Source of the DNA: Ulvibacter litoralis
GTDB lineage: Bacteria > Bacteroidota > Bacteroidia > Flavobacteriales > Flavobacteriaceae
Direction: 5' to 3'
NCBI RefSeq assembly: GCF_900102055.1
Contig: NZ_FNBA01000002.1
Span: 434,001 to 498,000, forward strand
Length of the DNA: 64,000 bases
Shown here: piece after piece, positions 17,507 through 25,922 of the stretch
Layout of the letters: the number at the start of each line of letters is the position of its first letter
Numbering within the stretch: position 1 is the first letter of the stretch
Made by a program: the position numbers and the translations under genes
The notes under the pieces: generated by a model
Told to the model about the DNA's origin: nothing
Database searches by the model: none
Seen by the model: only the letters and a program-made list of their open reading frames with translations

Positions 17507-18565
17507 CTACAATTCGAGTATAAATTTTAAGGTATCCACACCATCTGCGTAATCCCACAGCTGCGGCGATTGTGCCATACCGAAATCTATTTCATTTTCA
17601 ATTCCTGTTTGTCCTACAATGCATTGTATCTTTTCAGCTTCAGAAGTAAGAGTCACTTTTAACGAATCTAGGTCTGTGTAATACTCATAAAATAAGACCG
17701 AAATAGGGGAAGACATGCCTTCATCTTCTTTCAGTAATAAAAATTCATTGTCTAATATGTTAAACAAGCTCATTAAATAAACGGCCTTGTTATAATCGTA
17801 GTTATTAATGTATTTGTTGTTGTCAACCATTTGTTTCCACGAATACATTCCGTTAAAAAATGGATCCATATAGTATCCTTCAGGAAAATATATTTTTGAA
17901 ACATTACGACATCCTAAACCGAAATAGCGAAATACATCGTGAGCGAGTGCTTCAAGTTGTGCTGGGGTTTCGTTTCCTGTTAAAACGGCTATCGAATTTC
18001 TATTTTTTCGAATGATATTGGGGTATTTTCCGAAGTAATAATCAAAATAACGAGATGTATTATCGCTTCCAGTCGCAATTACAGCATCAAAATTTTCTAG
18101 TTTTCCTTCTGAAAAAGCAATATACGCTTCAAATCTAGGTTCGATCGCTATAATATACTTAGCGATAAAAGGGAGTAGAAGTTTGTCGTTTTTTGAAAGC
18201 TTGGCCAATACCTTATTTCCGCTAATTAGAACAGAAAGAAAGTCGTGAAAGCCCACCAACGGAACATTTCCAGCCATGACAATCGCAATTGTTTTGGGTG
18301 TTGTGGTGTTAATCGTGTAAGCAGAAGTCCACTGTTTTAAGTTTGCTTCGGAAAGCGCTTCCGCCCAACTTTTGCAGGCGAATTGAATATTATCTGTTGT
18401 AAACCAACCGTTATGATGGTGCGCTGTAGCTATAAGTTGACGCATTGAATCGTAAAAACGATCGTTGTGTTGAAGGTTTTGTTGTTTCGATGCTGTTTCC
18501 GAAGAAAATTGATTTAAAAATTTTCCTAATTCAACAAAAGCGTTAATTCTTTCCTGTAATTGCAT
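17507..18565 (-). CDS. Acyl-CoA reductase (LuxC-like)
   Basis: 352 residues from the ATG at MQLQERINAF. The open frame extends upstream into the divergent ferredoxin gene, but the shorter start is supported by a promoter whose -7 element lies at 18605-18612, downstream of that longer start. The sequence fits the LuxC-type acyl-CoA reductases: VMAGNVPLVGFHDFLSVLISG, DAVIATGSDNTSRYFDYYFG, and the Cys in RYFGLGCRNVSKIY. Such enzymes reduce acyl-CoA to an aldehyde with NAD(P)H. No luxD/E partners are here, so the role is not bioluminescence; the substrate is unknown. It shares an intergenic region with the ferredoxin. Confidence 0.8.
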   Translation of the reverse strand: MQLQERINAFVELGKFLNQFSSETASKQQNLQHNDRFYDSMRQLIATAHHHNGWFTTDNIQFACKSWAEALSEANLKQWTSAYTINTTTPKTIAIVMAGNVPLVGFHDFLSVLISGNKVLAKLSKNDKLLLPFIAKYIIAIEPRFEAYIAFSEGKLENFDAVIATGSDNTSRYFDYYFGKYPNIIRKNRNSIAVLTGNETPAQLEALAHDVFRYFGLGCRNVSKIYFPEGYYMDPFFNGMYSWKQMVDNNKYINNYDYNKAVYLMSLFNILDNEFLLLKEDEGMSSPISVLFYEYYTDLDSLKVTLTSEAEKIQCIVGQTGIENEIDFGMAQSPQLWDYADGVDTLKFILEL

Positions 18566-18571
18566 ATTAGT

Positions 18572-18602
18572 TTGGAGTTGCCCTTTTAAGGCATTAAATT
18601 TG
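18572..18602 (+). promoter_or_regulatory. Promoter of the ferredoxin gene
   Basis: TTG (18572-18574), 20 bases, then TAAATTTG (18595-18602): a full match to the Bacteroidetes TTG / TAnnTTTG pattern, 25 bases before the ferredoxin ATG. Confidence 0.75.
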
Positions 18603-18604
18603 CA

Positions 18605-18634
18605 CAAAGTTATAAAAATCAATAGCGATGGCAA
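18605..18634 (-). promoter_or_regulatory. Promoter of the acyl-CoA reductase gene
   Basis: On the minus strand TTG (18632-18634), 19 bases, then TAACTTTG (18605-18612). The -33 element falls inside the first codons of the divergent ferredoxin gene, so the two promoters are back to back, with only two bases between their -7 elements. Confidence 0.7.
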
Positions 18635-18978
18635 TTATAATAACAGATGAATGTATTAACTGTGGCGCATGTGAGCCAGAGTGTCCTAATACTGCTATAT
18701 ACGAGGGTGCAGATGATTGGCGTTATGCTGATGGAACAGATTTAAAAGGAAAATTAGTACTTCCTAATGGAAAGTCGGTAGATGCCAATGAAACGCAAGA
18801 ACCAGTAAGTGATGAAATTTATTACATTGTTGCAGATAAATGTACCGAATGTAAAGGATTTCACGAAGAACCCCAATGTGCGGCTGTGTGTCCTGTAGAT
18901 TGTTGTGTTCCTGATGATAATCACGTAGAATCTGAAGAGGTTTTACTTGGTAAACAAGCATTTATGCATCACAAATAA
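18628..18978 (+). CDS. 2[4Fe-4S] ferredoxin (Alvin type)
   Basis: 116 residues. Cluster ligands are [13 protein letters not shown] near the start and [20 protein letters not shown] further on. The unequal spacing (CxxC then eight residues to the next Cys) and the insert of about 40 residues between the clusters are typical of the Alvin/Chromatium-type ferredoxin. It carries low-potential electrons in the cytoplasm. Divergent from the acyl-CoA reductase with overlapping promoter regions, which suggests, but does not prove, common control. Terminated by the hairpin that follows. Confidence 0.92.
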   Translation: MAIIITDECINCGACEPECPNTAIYEGADDWRYADGTDLKGKLVLPNGKSVDANETQEPVSDEIYYIVADKCTECKGFHEEPQCAAVCPVDCCVPDDNHVESEEVLLGKQAFMHHK

Positions 18979-18997
18979 GAGTATATTTTAAGGAATA

Positions 18998-19030
18998 AAA
19001 AAAGGCTTCGGAATTTCCGAAGCCTTTTTT
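18998..19030 (+). terminator. Intrinsic terminator after the ferredoxin gene
   Basis: AAAGGCTTCGGA pairs with TCCGAAGCCTTT around a three-base loop, with a T run. The stem is built from two facing copies of the octamer CTTCGGAA / TTCCGAAG discussed in the findings. It also lies after the minus-strand gene at 19050-19574. Confidence 0.9.
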
Positions 19031-19049
19031 ATTAGAGGGGTTCACTATA

Positions 19050-19574
19050 TTATAATTTACTCTTCTTCATTATTTTTTTCTCTTTCATTTCTATCTTATA
19101 AATAGTCGATGTGATATCATCGGTATCGGCATTATAGCTTTCAACTACGAAATTACCTTCTGTATCAAAGTATCCAAAAGAGCTTTCTCCATTTTGAGAT
19201 AAAATATAGTATCCATCTCTTGAAGAAGGTCTAACAATCGCGTGATCGTTTTTATCGGTTCCGGTTAACGAAACAATTTTGTATCCGTTGTCTTCATTCT
19301 CGAACATATAGCTTTTACCTTCGTTGTTGTAACTTACTTCCGTGTTTGCTATAGTGGGTGTTATTGTAGTGCTAAAGTTGTTTCGATCAACTTGCCCTTC
19401 AATGGCAATCGATTGCTTTTCAGTGTTAGTAACAGCCTTTGTTGAAACATCGACTCCTTTACTATTTTTTACTGTTGTTTTAGTAACTGTTGTTTCCTGT
19501 TTTTCATTTACATTTTCTTGTGCAAACGTTGTAGAAAACGCTGCCAATGCAAATACAATCATTATCTTTTTCAT
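19050..19574 (-). CDS. Exported protein of unknown function
   Basis: 174 residues with a clear signal peptide (MKKIMIVFALAAFSTTFAQ, cleavage after about residue 18). The mature part is rich in Thr, Val, Lys and Asn at its start, then forms beta-strand-like blocks (NGYKIVSLTGTDKNDHAIVR, SSFGYFDTEGNFVVESYN) and a basic end KEKKIMKKSKL. It is probably periplasmic or surface-associated. No known family recognised. Stands alone between the ferredoxin terminator and the next receptor gene. Confidence 0.7.
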   Translation of the reverse strand: MKKIMIVFALAAFSTTFAQENVNEKQETTVTKTTVKNSKGVDVSTKAVTNTEKQSIAIEGQVDRNNFSTTITPTIANTEVSYNNEGKSYMFENEDNGYKIVSLTGTDKNDHAIVRPSSRDGYYILSQNGESSFGYFDTEGNFVVESYNADTDDITSTIYKIEMKEKKIMKKSKL

Positions 19575-19782
19575 CTTGGTGTTTTTTAAAATTAGTATGC
19601 CACAAATGTAGCGTAAGAAGCTGTTAATAAGCGATAAGGCATTGATAAGACTTTGCTAAAGTTTCATCGTTTTAACTCTTTTTATGATAAAAATTCATAA
19701 AATAGACTGTAAAAAACAAAACTCCATCGATTAAGATGGAGCTTTGACAACATAATGATTTGGAAATCAAAAAAATCGTGAG

Positions 19783-22470
19783 TTAAAAGTTATAATTTAT
19801 ACGACTGTAGAAGTATGCTCCTCCAAAGCCCATTTGAACAGAATCCCAGTATCCACCGCCTTCAGTCCAATCGTCTTGTTGGTCTGGATATACATTGAAT
19901 AAGTTATTAGCTCCTACGTTTAGTTTTAGATTATCAGATAATTCATATCCTAAATTAAGGTCGGTAACTATTTTAGCTGTGTACGTATCTGTAGCAGCTA
20001 TAATTTGGTTGTCAAATCCACCGTAATCTGCTGGATCTTCAAAAGCTTGGAAGTCGATTAAAGCGACTTCTGCAAAACGAGTGATGTTAAGACCTGCGTT
20101 AAATTTACTACGGTTGTAGTTAATCATTGCGGTAATTTTACTTTCTGGCGCAGAAGCTAGTAAAAAGGCTTTGTCTCTTTCTCCAAAAAACGTTTGCTCG
20201 TCTAACGCACCATTTTTCACATCTTTTATAACCATGTTATTGAAGTTGGCTAATAATGATATCCCGATGTGATTGTCATTAAAAGTTTCTTTATACGTAA
20301 GTACTAAGTCTAACCCTGTTGTTTCAGTATCGGCTCCATTGGCAAAAAATTGTGCCGAATCTACATTTGGAAGCGAAGGAGCTGCGAAAGTTCCTGTTAA
20401 TACAATTCTATCTTTCACATCGATATAATATAAATCTGCTGTCGCTGTAAATTTTGAAAAGTTAGCTGTAAAACCCAAACCAGCGTTTAAAGATTTTTCT
20501 TCTTGTAACGCACCAATACCAAATGATTTTGTTACGGGACTGTTGTTTGGTGATAATAACTGATCGCTGGCAACACCTCCAATAAAGTTTGTAAAACGAA
20601 GGTTGTAGTAAATCTGTGCCAATGAAGGTGCTCTAAATCCAGAGCTCAAAGAACCTCTAAGATTCATATTGTCTGAAACCTTGTAACGCGTTGCTAATTT
20701 TCCGTTTAATGTTCCACCAAAATCACTGTAATTCTCGTAACGAGCGGCAACACTAACTAAAAAGGCGTCTGTAAGATCAAATTCACCATCTGCATATAAC
20801 GAACCATTCGATCTGCTTCTGTCCACTTCGTTTGCTGGGCCATACCCTGGAAATCCTTGAGAACCTCCTGCACGAACATCTCCCGAATCTGGATCGATTG
20901 GTTGTGTTTGTGTTGTTGGGTCGGTAATAAGTATTCCGTTTACGTCGTAAGTACCATAAGACCCTTCTTCCCCTGCGAAAATGGTAAAGCGTTCGGTTCT
21001 GTATTCTGCTCCAAAGGCAAGGTTCATTCCGCTTAAAACATCGTCATAATATTTAGAAAAATCAGCGTTTAATGTGTTTTGCGAAAGACTGTGTCCTCCA
21101 GCGTCGAAGTCGGTAGGAGAAGCCCCTTGTAGCGATGCATTTAGAGTTCCTTTAATGTAATAATGGAAATTGTTTTTACCATAGGTATTGCTAATATCTA
21201 CATTCCATCCTGAGCCCGTTTTGGTACGAACCCCAGCTGATACTGAGTTATCTAAAATGATAGAAGTAATTCTAGGCGTATAACCGTTTGGATAAATTGA
21301 GGTTACTACTCGCGCTCCATCGTTTCTTGTAAATGCATAAGCATCTGTGTCTCTATAGTTTCTTCCTCCGAAGGCATATACTTCCGTGTTATCTGAAACT
21401 GGAATACCTACGTTTCCGAAGAAATTAAATCCTTCAATAGCTGCTTCCCCAAATCCTTTTCTAAAATCGAAGGTTGGACGAAGCGTTTTCTTCTTATTAA
21501 TGTACTCTGTAGTGAAGTTTGCAAAACCACCTTTTTCTCCAATTCCGAAGCCATAATTCGCGCCAAGTTTGAATGAACCACCATCGAAGCTTTTGTCTTC
21601 TCCAATCGCATTTCCGTCTTGATGTGTGTCTAACCTGTAGCCGTCGGTATTCCATAACCCGTAGGCGCCATCGGCAAAAGCACTGGTATCAACATCGGCA
21701 TTGGTGCTGTAAGCTCCGTAGCTAATACTTCCGTTTAATTCGTCTACATCGTCTTTAAGAACAATATTAATTACACCAGCAATGGCATCACTACCGTATT
21801 GTGCGGCAGCTCCATCACGAAGTACTTCAATACGTTTGATAGACGTAGCGGGGATAGCGTTTAAATCGGTTCCTGTGTTTCCTCGACCTCTTGTTCCGAA
21901 GACATTTATAAGGGATGATTGGTGTCTTCTTTTACCGTTAATTAATACTAGCGTTTGATCGGGACCTAAACCTCTTAACGAAGCTGGGTCAATATGATCG
22001 GCACCATCAGAGCCAGATTGTTTGCTGGCGTTGAAAGAAGGTGCTGCGTATTGCAAAAGTTCATTGATTTCTACTTTTCCTAGTTGTACGATGTTGTTTT
22101 CAAAATCGATGACATCAATAGGCACAGCGGTATTAATAGCTGTTCTTTTCGGACTTCTAGATCCAACAAGCATAATAGTGCTTAGTTCTTCACCTTCCGA
22201 AAGGGTTACTTCTATATAGGATTGACCGTTAATTGGAATTTCTTCAGTAGTATATCCGATGTAACTAAAAACTAAAATAGCATTGTCTGCAACGTTTATT
22301 GTAAATGAGCCGTCTTCCGAAGTGATTAGACCATTGCTGGTTCCTTTTTCTATCACGTTTACAAACGCAAGTGGTAAGTCTGAGGTGTCAGTAACAGTAC
22401 CTGTTACCGTATTTTGCGAAAATGAGATTCCGCAGCATAGTAAAAAAATAAGTTGAGTAATTTTTTTCAT
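19783..22470 (-). CDS. TonB-dependent outer-membrane receptor with CarboxypepD_reg-like domain
   Basis: 895 residues: signal peptide (about 1-18, ISFSQ), regulatory-like beta domain (about 20-100), plug (about 105-240, with GLGPDQTLVLINGKRRHQSS and EVLRDGAAAQYGSDAIAGVI), and a long barrel ending in YFYSRINYNF, the terminal Phe expected for outer-membrane insertion. The plug segment DQTLVLINGKRRH is typical of large receptors of the type often seen in marine bacteria. No SusD partner is adjacent, so a glycan-uptake pair is not supported; the ligand is unknown. It is transcribed alone. Confidence 0.9.
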   Translation of the reverse strand: MKKITQLIFLLCCGISFSQNTVTGTVTDTSDLPLAFVNVIEKGTSNGLITSEDGSFTINVADNAILVFSYIGYTTEEIPINGQSYIEVTLSEGEELSTIMLVGSRSPKRTAINTAVPIDVIDFENNIVQLGKVEINELLQYAAPSFNASKQSGSDGADHIDPASLRGLGPDQTLVLINGKRRHQSSLINVFGTRGRGNTGTDLNAIPATSIKRIEVLRDGAAAQYGSDAIAGVINIVLKDDVDELNGSISYGAYSTNADVDTSAFADGAYGLWNTDGYRLDTHQDGNAIGEDKSFDGGSFKLGANYGFGIGEKGGFANFTTEYINKKKTLRPTFDFRKGFGEAAIEGFNFFGNVGIPVSDNTEVYAFGGRNYRDTDAYAFTRNDGARVVTSIYPNGYTPRITSIILDNSVSAGVRTKTGSGWNVDISNTYGKNNFHYYIKGTLNASLQGASPTDFDAGGHSLSQNTLNADFSKYYDDVLSGMNLAFGAEYRTERFTIFAGEEGSYGTYDVNGILITDPTTQTQPIDPDSGDVRAGGSQGFPGYGPANEVDRSRSNGSLYADGEFDLTDAFLVSVAARYENYSDFGGTLNGKLATRYKVSDNMNLRGSLSSGFRAPSLAQIYYNLRFTNFIGGVASDQLLSPNNSPVTKSFGIGALQEEKSLNAGLGFTANFSKFTATADLYYIDVKDRIVLTGTFAAPSLPNVDSAQFFANGADTETTGLDLVLTYKETFNDNHIGISLLANFNNMVIKDVKNGALDEQTFFGERDKAFLLASAPESKITAMINYNRSKFNAGLNITRFAEVALIDFQAFEDPADYGGFDNQIIAATDTYTAKIVTDLNLGYELSDNLKLNVGANNLFNVYPDQQDDWTEGGGYWDSVQMGFGGAYFYSRINYNF

Positions 22471-22638
22471 AGTGGTTTGTTTAGTTTGTGTTAATTTATT
22501 GTAAAGTTTCTATAAAGTTATGATAATTAATTGATACTGTTTATTCTATTGGCTTTTTTATGATCAATCTTTTGGAGACTGTTTTTTGTGCTTAGCGTAC
22601 GTCAATTAATTTATCTAATTTTAGAAAAAGTACTTTAT

Positions 22639-23496
22639 ATGCCTGTTTGGTTACATATTACTCTTATTGTTTTAATTACTTATATAGTAATAAGTGTGCT
22701 ATTGTATTATTTGCAAGACTATTTTTTATTTAAACCTGAAAAGCTTCCGAAAGATTTTCAGTTTCTGTATGAGAATCAGGTAGTGGAGGAGTATAATATA
22801 GAAACCCGTGATGGTGCCATTATTAATGGTTTGCATTTTAAAGTTGAAAATCCGAAGGGAGTTGTGTTGTATTTAAAGGGAAACTCTAAGAGCATCAAGG
22901 GGTGGGGAAAATTTGCAGTCGATTTTACACGTCATAACTACGATGTGATTATGGTCGATTATAGAGGCTTCGGAAAGAGTACAGGGAAACGCTCGCAAAA
23001 GGCCATTAAAAGAGATTTGCAATTTATTTATAATACCATAAAAGAAGAAGTTTCAGAAAAATATATCATTCTCTACGGAAGGTCACTCGGCTCTGGCTTC
23101 GCTACAAAATTGGCGTCTATGAACAATCCGAAACTCTTAATTTTAGATGCTCCTTATTACAGCTTAACCAAAGTGACAAAACGCTATATGCCTTTTATGC
23201 CACTATCTTTAATCATCCGATATCCCATGCCGACCTACAAGTGGTTGAAGTATGTAAAATGCCCCATTCGTATTGTTCACGGTACCGACGACAAGTTAAT
23301 TTCATTTAAAACGAGTATCAAGTTATCGCAAATTAAGCCCAAACAAACACGCTTGTATCCTATTATAGGTGGCGGACATAAAAACCTGAATACATTTGAA
23401 GAGTATCACAAAGTGTTGAGTGAGATTATTACAGGGCGAGAAAAACCAATTGATTTAACAACAACGAGCATAGGTGTGAAGCACTCCAAAAAATAG
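22639..23496 (+). CDS. Membrane-anchored alpha/beta hydrolase, copy 1, altered oxyanion motif
   Basis: 285 residues from ATG 22639 (a GTG 17 codons upstream is possible). One N-terminal membrane helix (about 5-24), then a serine-hydrolase domain of the BEM46/YqiA-like S33 type: nucleophile Ser149 in YGRSLGSG, Asp218 in HGTDDK, His247 in GGGHKN. The oxyanion motif, HGN in the downstream copy, reads KGN here (Lys80), which may change or lower activity. The substrate is unknown. Four bases before the second copy, so they form one transcript. Confidence 0.8.
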   Translation: MPVWLHITLIVLITYIVISVLLYYLQDYFLFKPEKLPKDFQFLYENQVVEEYNIETRDGAIINGLHFKVENPKGVVLYLKGNSKSIKGWGKFAVDFTRHNYDVIMVDYRGFGKSTGKRSQKAIKRDLQFIYNTIKEEVSEKYIILYGRSLGSGFATKLASMNNPKLLILDAPYYSLTKVTKRYMPFMPLSLIIRYPMPTYKWLKYVKCPIRIVHGTDDKLISFKTSIKLSQIKPKQTRLYPIIGGGHKNLNTFEEYHKVLSEIITGREKPIDLTTTSIGVKHSKK

Positions 23497-23500
23497 CAGG

Positions 23501-24298
23501 ATGCGGAATATTAAAAAAGTTAGTGTATTTATCCTTTCTATAGTACTTTTGGGCACCATTGGATTGTACTTTATGCAAGAACGCCTTATTTTTCTACCTA
23601 CCAAATTACCACAGGATTACACCTATCATTTTTCGGAAGCTTTTTCTGAAGTCTTTATTGAAACTGAAGATAATGCACGTTTAAACGCAATTCATTTCAC
23701 AGTTGAGAATCCGAAGGGGGTTTTGTTGTATTTCCATGGAAACGCAGGCGATTTGTCTCGTTGGGGAGAAATCACTTCCTATTTTACCACGTTACAATAC
23801 GATGTGTTGGTGATGGATTTTAGGACCTACGGAAAGAGCACGGGAGCCCTTTCTGAAGAAAATCTATACCGCGATTCGCAGTTATGGTACAATTGGCTAT
23901 TGCAGACGTATGCTGAAGATAAAATAACGGTGTATGGAAGATCATTAGGAACCACATTTGCAACCTACGTGGCTTCTGAAAACAATCCGAAGCAATTGTT
24001 GTTAGAAACTCCTTTTTACAACCTTGAAGAAGCTGCTCGAAACAGAATTCCGTTTTTGCCGTTGAAGTATTTGTTAAAATACCACTTTCCTTCCAACGAG
24101 TTTATGGAAGCGGTAAGCTGTCCAGTTACTATATTTCACGGTACGTCCGATAGTGTTGTTCCGTTTGAATCGGGAAAAAAACTTTCAGAACTCATTCCAG
24201 AAAAGAGACGTACGTTTATTACCATACCCGAAGGCGAACACAATAATTTAAAAAGCTTTCCCGCTTATATTGAAGCAGTTTCCGAAGCATTAAAATAA
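23501..24298 (+). CDS. Membrane-anchored alpha/beta hydrolase, copy 2
   Basis: 265 residues, clearly a paralogue of the preceding gene: same N-terminal helix (about 7-25), ERLIFLPTKLPQDY, oxyanion YFHGNAGDLSRWGE, nucleophile motif YGRSLGTTFA, HGTSDSVVPF and a His in PEGEHNNL. The triad and the HGN motif are intact. BEM46/YqiA-type hydrolase, membrane-tethered, acting on an unknown ester or amide substrate. Confidence 0.82.
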   Translation: MRNIKKVSVFILSIVLLGTIGLYFMQERLIFLPTKLPQDYTYHFSEAFSEVFIETEDNARLNAIHFTVENPKGVLLYFHGNAGDLSRWGEITSYFTTLQYDVLVMDFRTYGKSTGALSEENLYRDSQLWYNWLLQTYAEDKITVYGRSLGTTFATYVASENNPKQLLLETPFYNLEEAARNRIPFLPLKYLLKYHFPSNEFMEAVSCPVTIFHGTSDSVVPFESGKKLSELIPEKRRTFITIPEGEHNNLKSFPAYIEAVSEALK

Positions 24299-24312
24299 CT
24301 TTCCTTAAAAGG

Positions 24313-25794
24313 TTATTCAAATTTTTTAATCAATTCGTTCACCTTTTTTTCCGTTTCGGCAAATCGTTGTTGTTTTAAAATACGTTTTGGCGCAGCAGCT
24401 CTTACTTCACAATCACTAATACTACAGCTTTCACAAGTCACACCCACTCTTTGTTTTGTGAGGCTGTGTTTGGCTAAGAAAGGATACTTTTTCTGCAATG
24501 CAGGAGTTAGTAAAATACCAATACTAATACTTCGGTAATGACCATTTTTAAAAGGGTCTGGCGTTGCCGATGAAAAGACTAAGTACTCATTATTGCTGTT
24601 TTCGTAGTGTGAAATTTGCGACTGGTATACATGGTCTTTTTTTGTTTCTGAAATTTCTACTAAGGTTTTTAGTGAAATCCAACGTCGGCAATAATGTTCG
24701 TTCATTTCGTTGGCATGTGGCTCTTGATGATGCGTTATATGTAGCTCTTTTTTTAAATGAAACTTATCTTCACCTGCTTTGTGAGTAAATCGTAAAAAGA
24801 ATAGATTTTTAAAATTAAAATCGTTGGGAAGGATATTGGTTAACCGTTGGTAAAAGGATTCTGGAGATGCGTTAAACGAGCTCATCATTTGTGTAAAAGC
24901 GGGGTCGGTCCATTCGGGAAGACTTAAAAACTTTTTTACTTCCTTCTGAAGTCTTTTCCTCGGAATACTCAAAGCACCGGCAAAATAGGAAGCATGGAAG
25001 TTGTGAAGTACTTCGTCAAAACTTTTGTACTCAATCCAACTGAAGGTGTAAGGGCGAACAGTAATGTTTAAATAGTTGTATCCAATTTCCTTGGCGAAGA
25101 TGAACGTTTTCTGCGCTTCGTCTATTTGTGATGAAAGCAGGAGTTTTTTAGATTTAGGAACATAGATAGAGCGCAGGCTATCCAGGCCTTTTGTTTGATC
25201 TATTGCGTCCAAGACAATAGTGTAACCAAACTCTTCGGTTAAAATTTCTTCCAATTCGGAACTTTCAATGTTTTTTGAAAGATCTATTTGATACGCCTCT
25301 GCAAAACGAATGACAGCCGCTTCAATATCTGGAAAAAAATTGTTTTCTGCTTCTTGATGAGAACGTAGCGAGGCCAAGTAAAATCCTTCAATTCCGACGT
25401 TGTAGTTTTGGGCAATTTCAATAATGGTACTTATAAACGCATTTACTTTGGCAGGAGCATTCGAAATAATATTAATAAGATCGTTTTCTGCAATACCGAA
25501 TAAATCTAAAGGAATTTCTTTTAAAATTCCGGACTCTAAAATTTCTCCAATAGGGGCTAAATTCTTATCCATTTTCGTAGAAACCATCTCATCGTAGGTG
25601 ATTTCTAATTTTTCAGCAAGAATTAAAATTTTGTCCCGCTTCGGATATTTTTTTCCATTCTCAATTTCGTTGAGATATGATTTTGAAAGTCCTGAAAGCT
25701 TCGACAAACCAAATAACGACAAGTTTTTCTTGTTTCTAATTTGCTTCAGTTTTAACCCGAAAATAAGCCGAATGTATTCCTCTTTTAATACCAT
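24313..25794 (-). CDS. RamB/ScfR-like XRE transcriptional regulator of the glyoxylate shunt
   Basis: 493 residues from ATG 25794. An upstream in-frame ATG (25812) exists, but MVLKEEYIRLIFGLKLKQIR is the family-like start and lies just after a -7 element. The N-terminal helix-turn-helix reads LSKLSGLSKSYLNEIENGKKYPKRDK (about residues 30-55, two blocks). The long C-terminal part resembles the acyl-CoA-sensing region of ScfR/RamB/PrpC-type regulators, and the C-terminal Cys cluster CESCSISDCEVRAAAPKR (near 445-470) fits that class. It is divergent from aceB-aceA, which in actinobacteria RamB controls. I infer regulation of the shunt by acyl-CoA supply. Confidence 0.82.
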   Translation of the reverse strand: MVLKEEYIRLIFGLKLKQIRNKKNLSLFGLSKLSGLSKSYLNEIENGKKYPKRDKILILAEKLEITYDEMVSTKMDKNLAPIGEILESGILKEIPLDLFGIAENDLINIISNAPAKVNAFISTIIEIAQNYNVGIEGFYLASLRSHQEAENNFFPDIEAAVIRFAEAYQIDLSKNIESSELEEILTEEFGYTIVLDAIDQTKGLDSLRSIYVPKSKKLLLSSQIDEAQKTFIFAKEIGYNYLNITVRPYTFSWIEYKSFDEVLHNFHASYFAGALSIPRKRLQKEVKKFLSLPEWTDPAFTQMMSSFNASPESFYQRLTNILPNDFNFKNLFFLRFTHKAGEDKFHLKKELHITHHQEPHANEMNEHYCRRWISLKTLVEISETKKDHVYQSQISHYENSNNEYLVFSSATPDPFKNGHYRSISIGILLTPALQKKYPFLAKHSLTKQRVGVTCESCSISDCEVRAAAPKRILKQQRFAETEKKVNELIKKFE

Positions 25795-25799
25795 AAAAA

Positions 25800-25807
25800 C
25801 AAAGATA
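25800..25807 (-). promoter_or_regulatory. Candidate -7 element of the RamB-like regulator gene
   Basis: TATCTTTG on the minus strand fits TAnnTTTG and lies five bases before the ATG at 25794, so the transcript could be nearly leaderless. No TTG is seen at the expected upstream distance. Confidence 0.4.
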
Positions 25808-25851
25808 CTCATTAGTTGCGAATATATTTTAAAATAATTTATTTCAATTTT

Positions 25852-25865
25852 AGCGAACGTTCGCT
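25852..25865. promoter_or_regulatory. Perfect 14-base palindrome, candidate operator between regulator and aceB
   Basis: AGCGAACGTTCGCT reads identically on both strands. It ends at the TTG (-33) element of the aceB promoter and lies about 58 bases upstream of the regulator's ATG. The position is typical of a repressor or activator site for the divergent RamB-like protein. A related half site, TTGCGAA, occurs nearby at about 25816-25822. Confidence 0.65.
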
Positions 25866-25895
25866 TGTTTTGTAAAGTTTTTTGTTTTAGTATTG
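25865..25895 (+). promoter_or_regulatory. Promoter of aceB
   Basis: TTG (25865-25867), 20 bases, then TAGTATTG (25888-25895), one mismatch from TAnnTTTG, 27 bases before the aceB ATG. The -33 element touches the 14-base palindrome. Confidence 0.6.
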
Positions 25896-25922
25896 TAGTG
25901 TATTAATTAAATAAGTAGATGT

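Noticed and set aside
18566-18634. Longer acyl-CoA reductase start at 18634
   Set aside because: It overlaps the ferredoxin start and its own promoter; ATG 18565 fits better.
19783-22470. SusC/SusD glycan-uptake pair
   Set aside because: No SusD-like gene is adjacent to either TonB receptor and no glycoside hydrolases are present, so this is not a polysaccharide locus.
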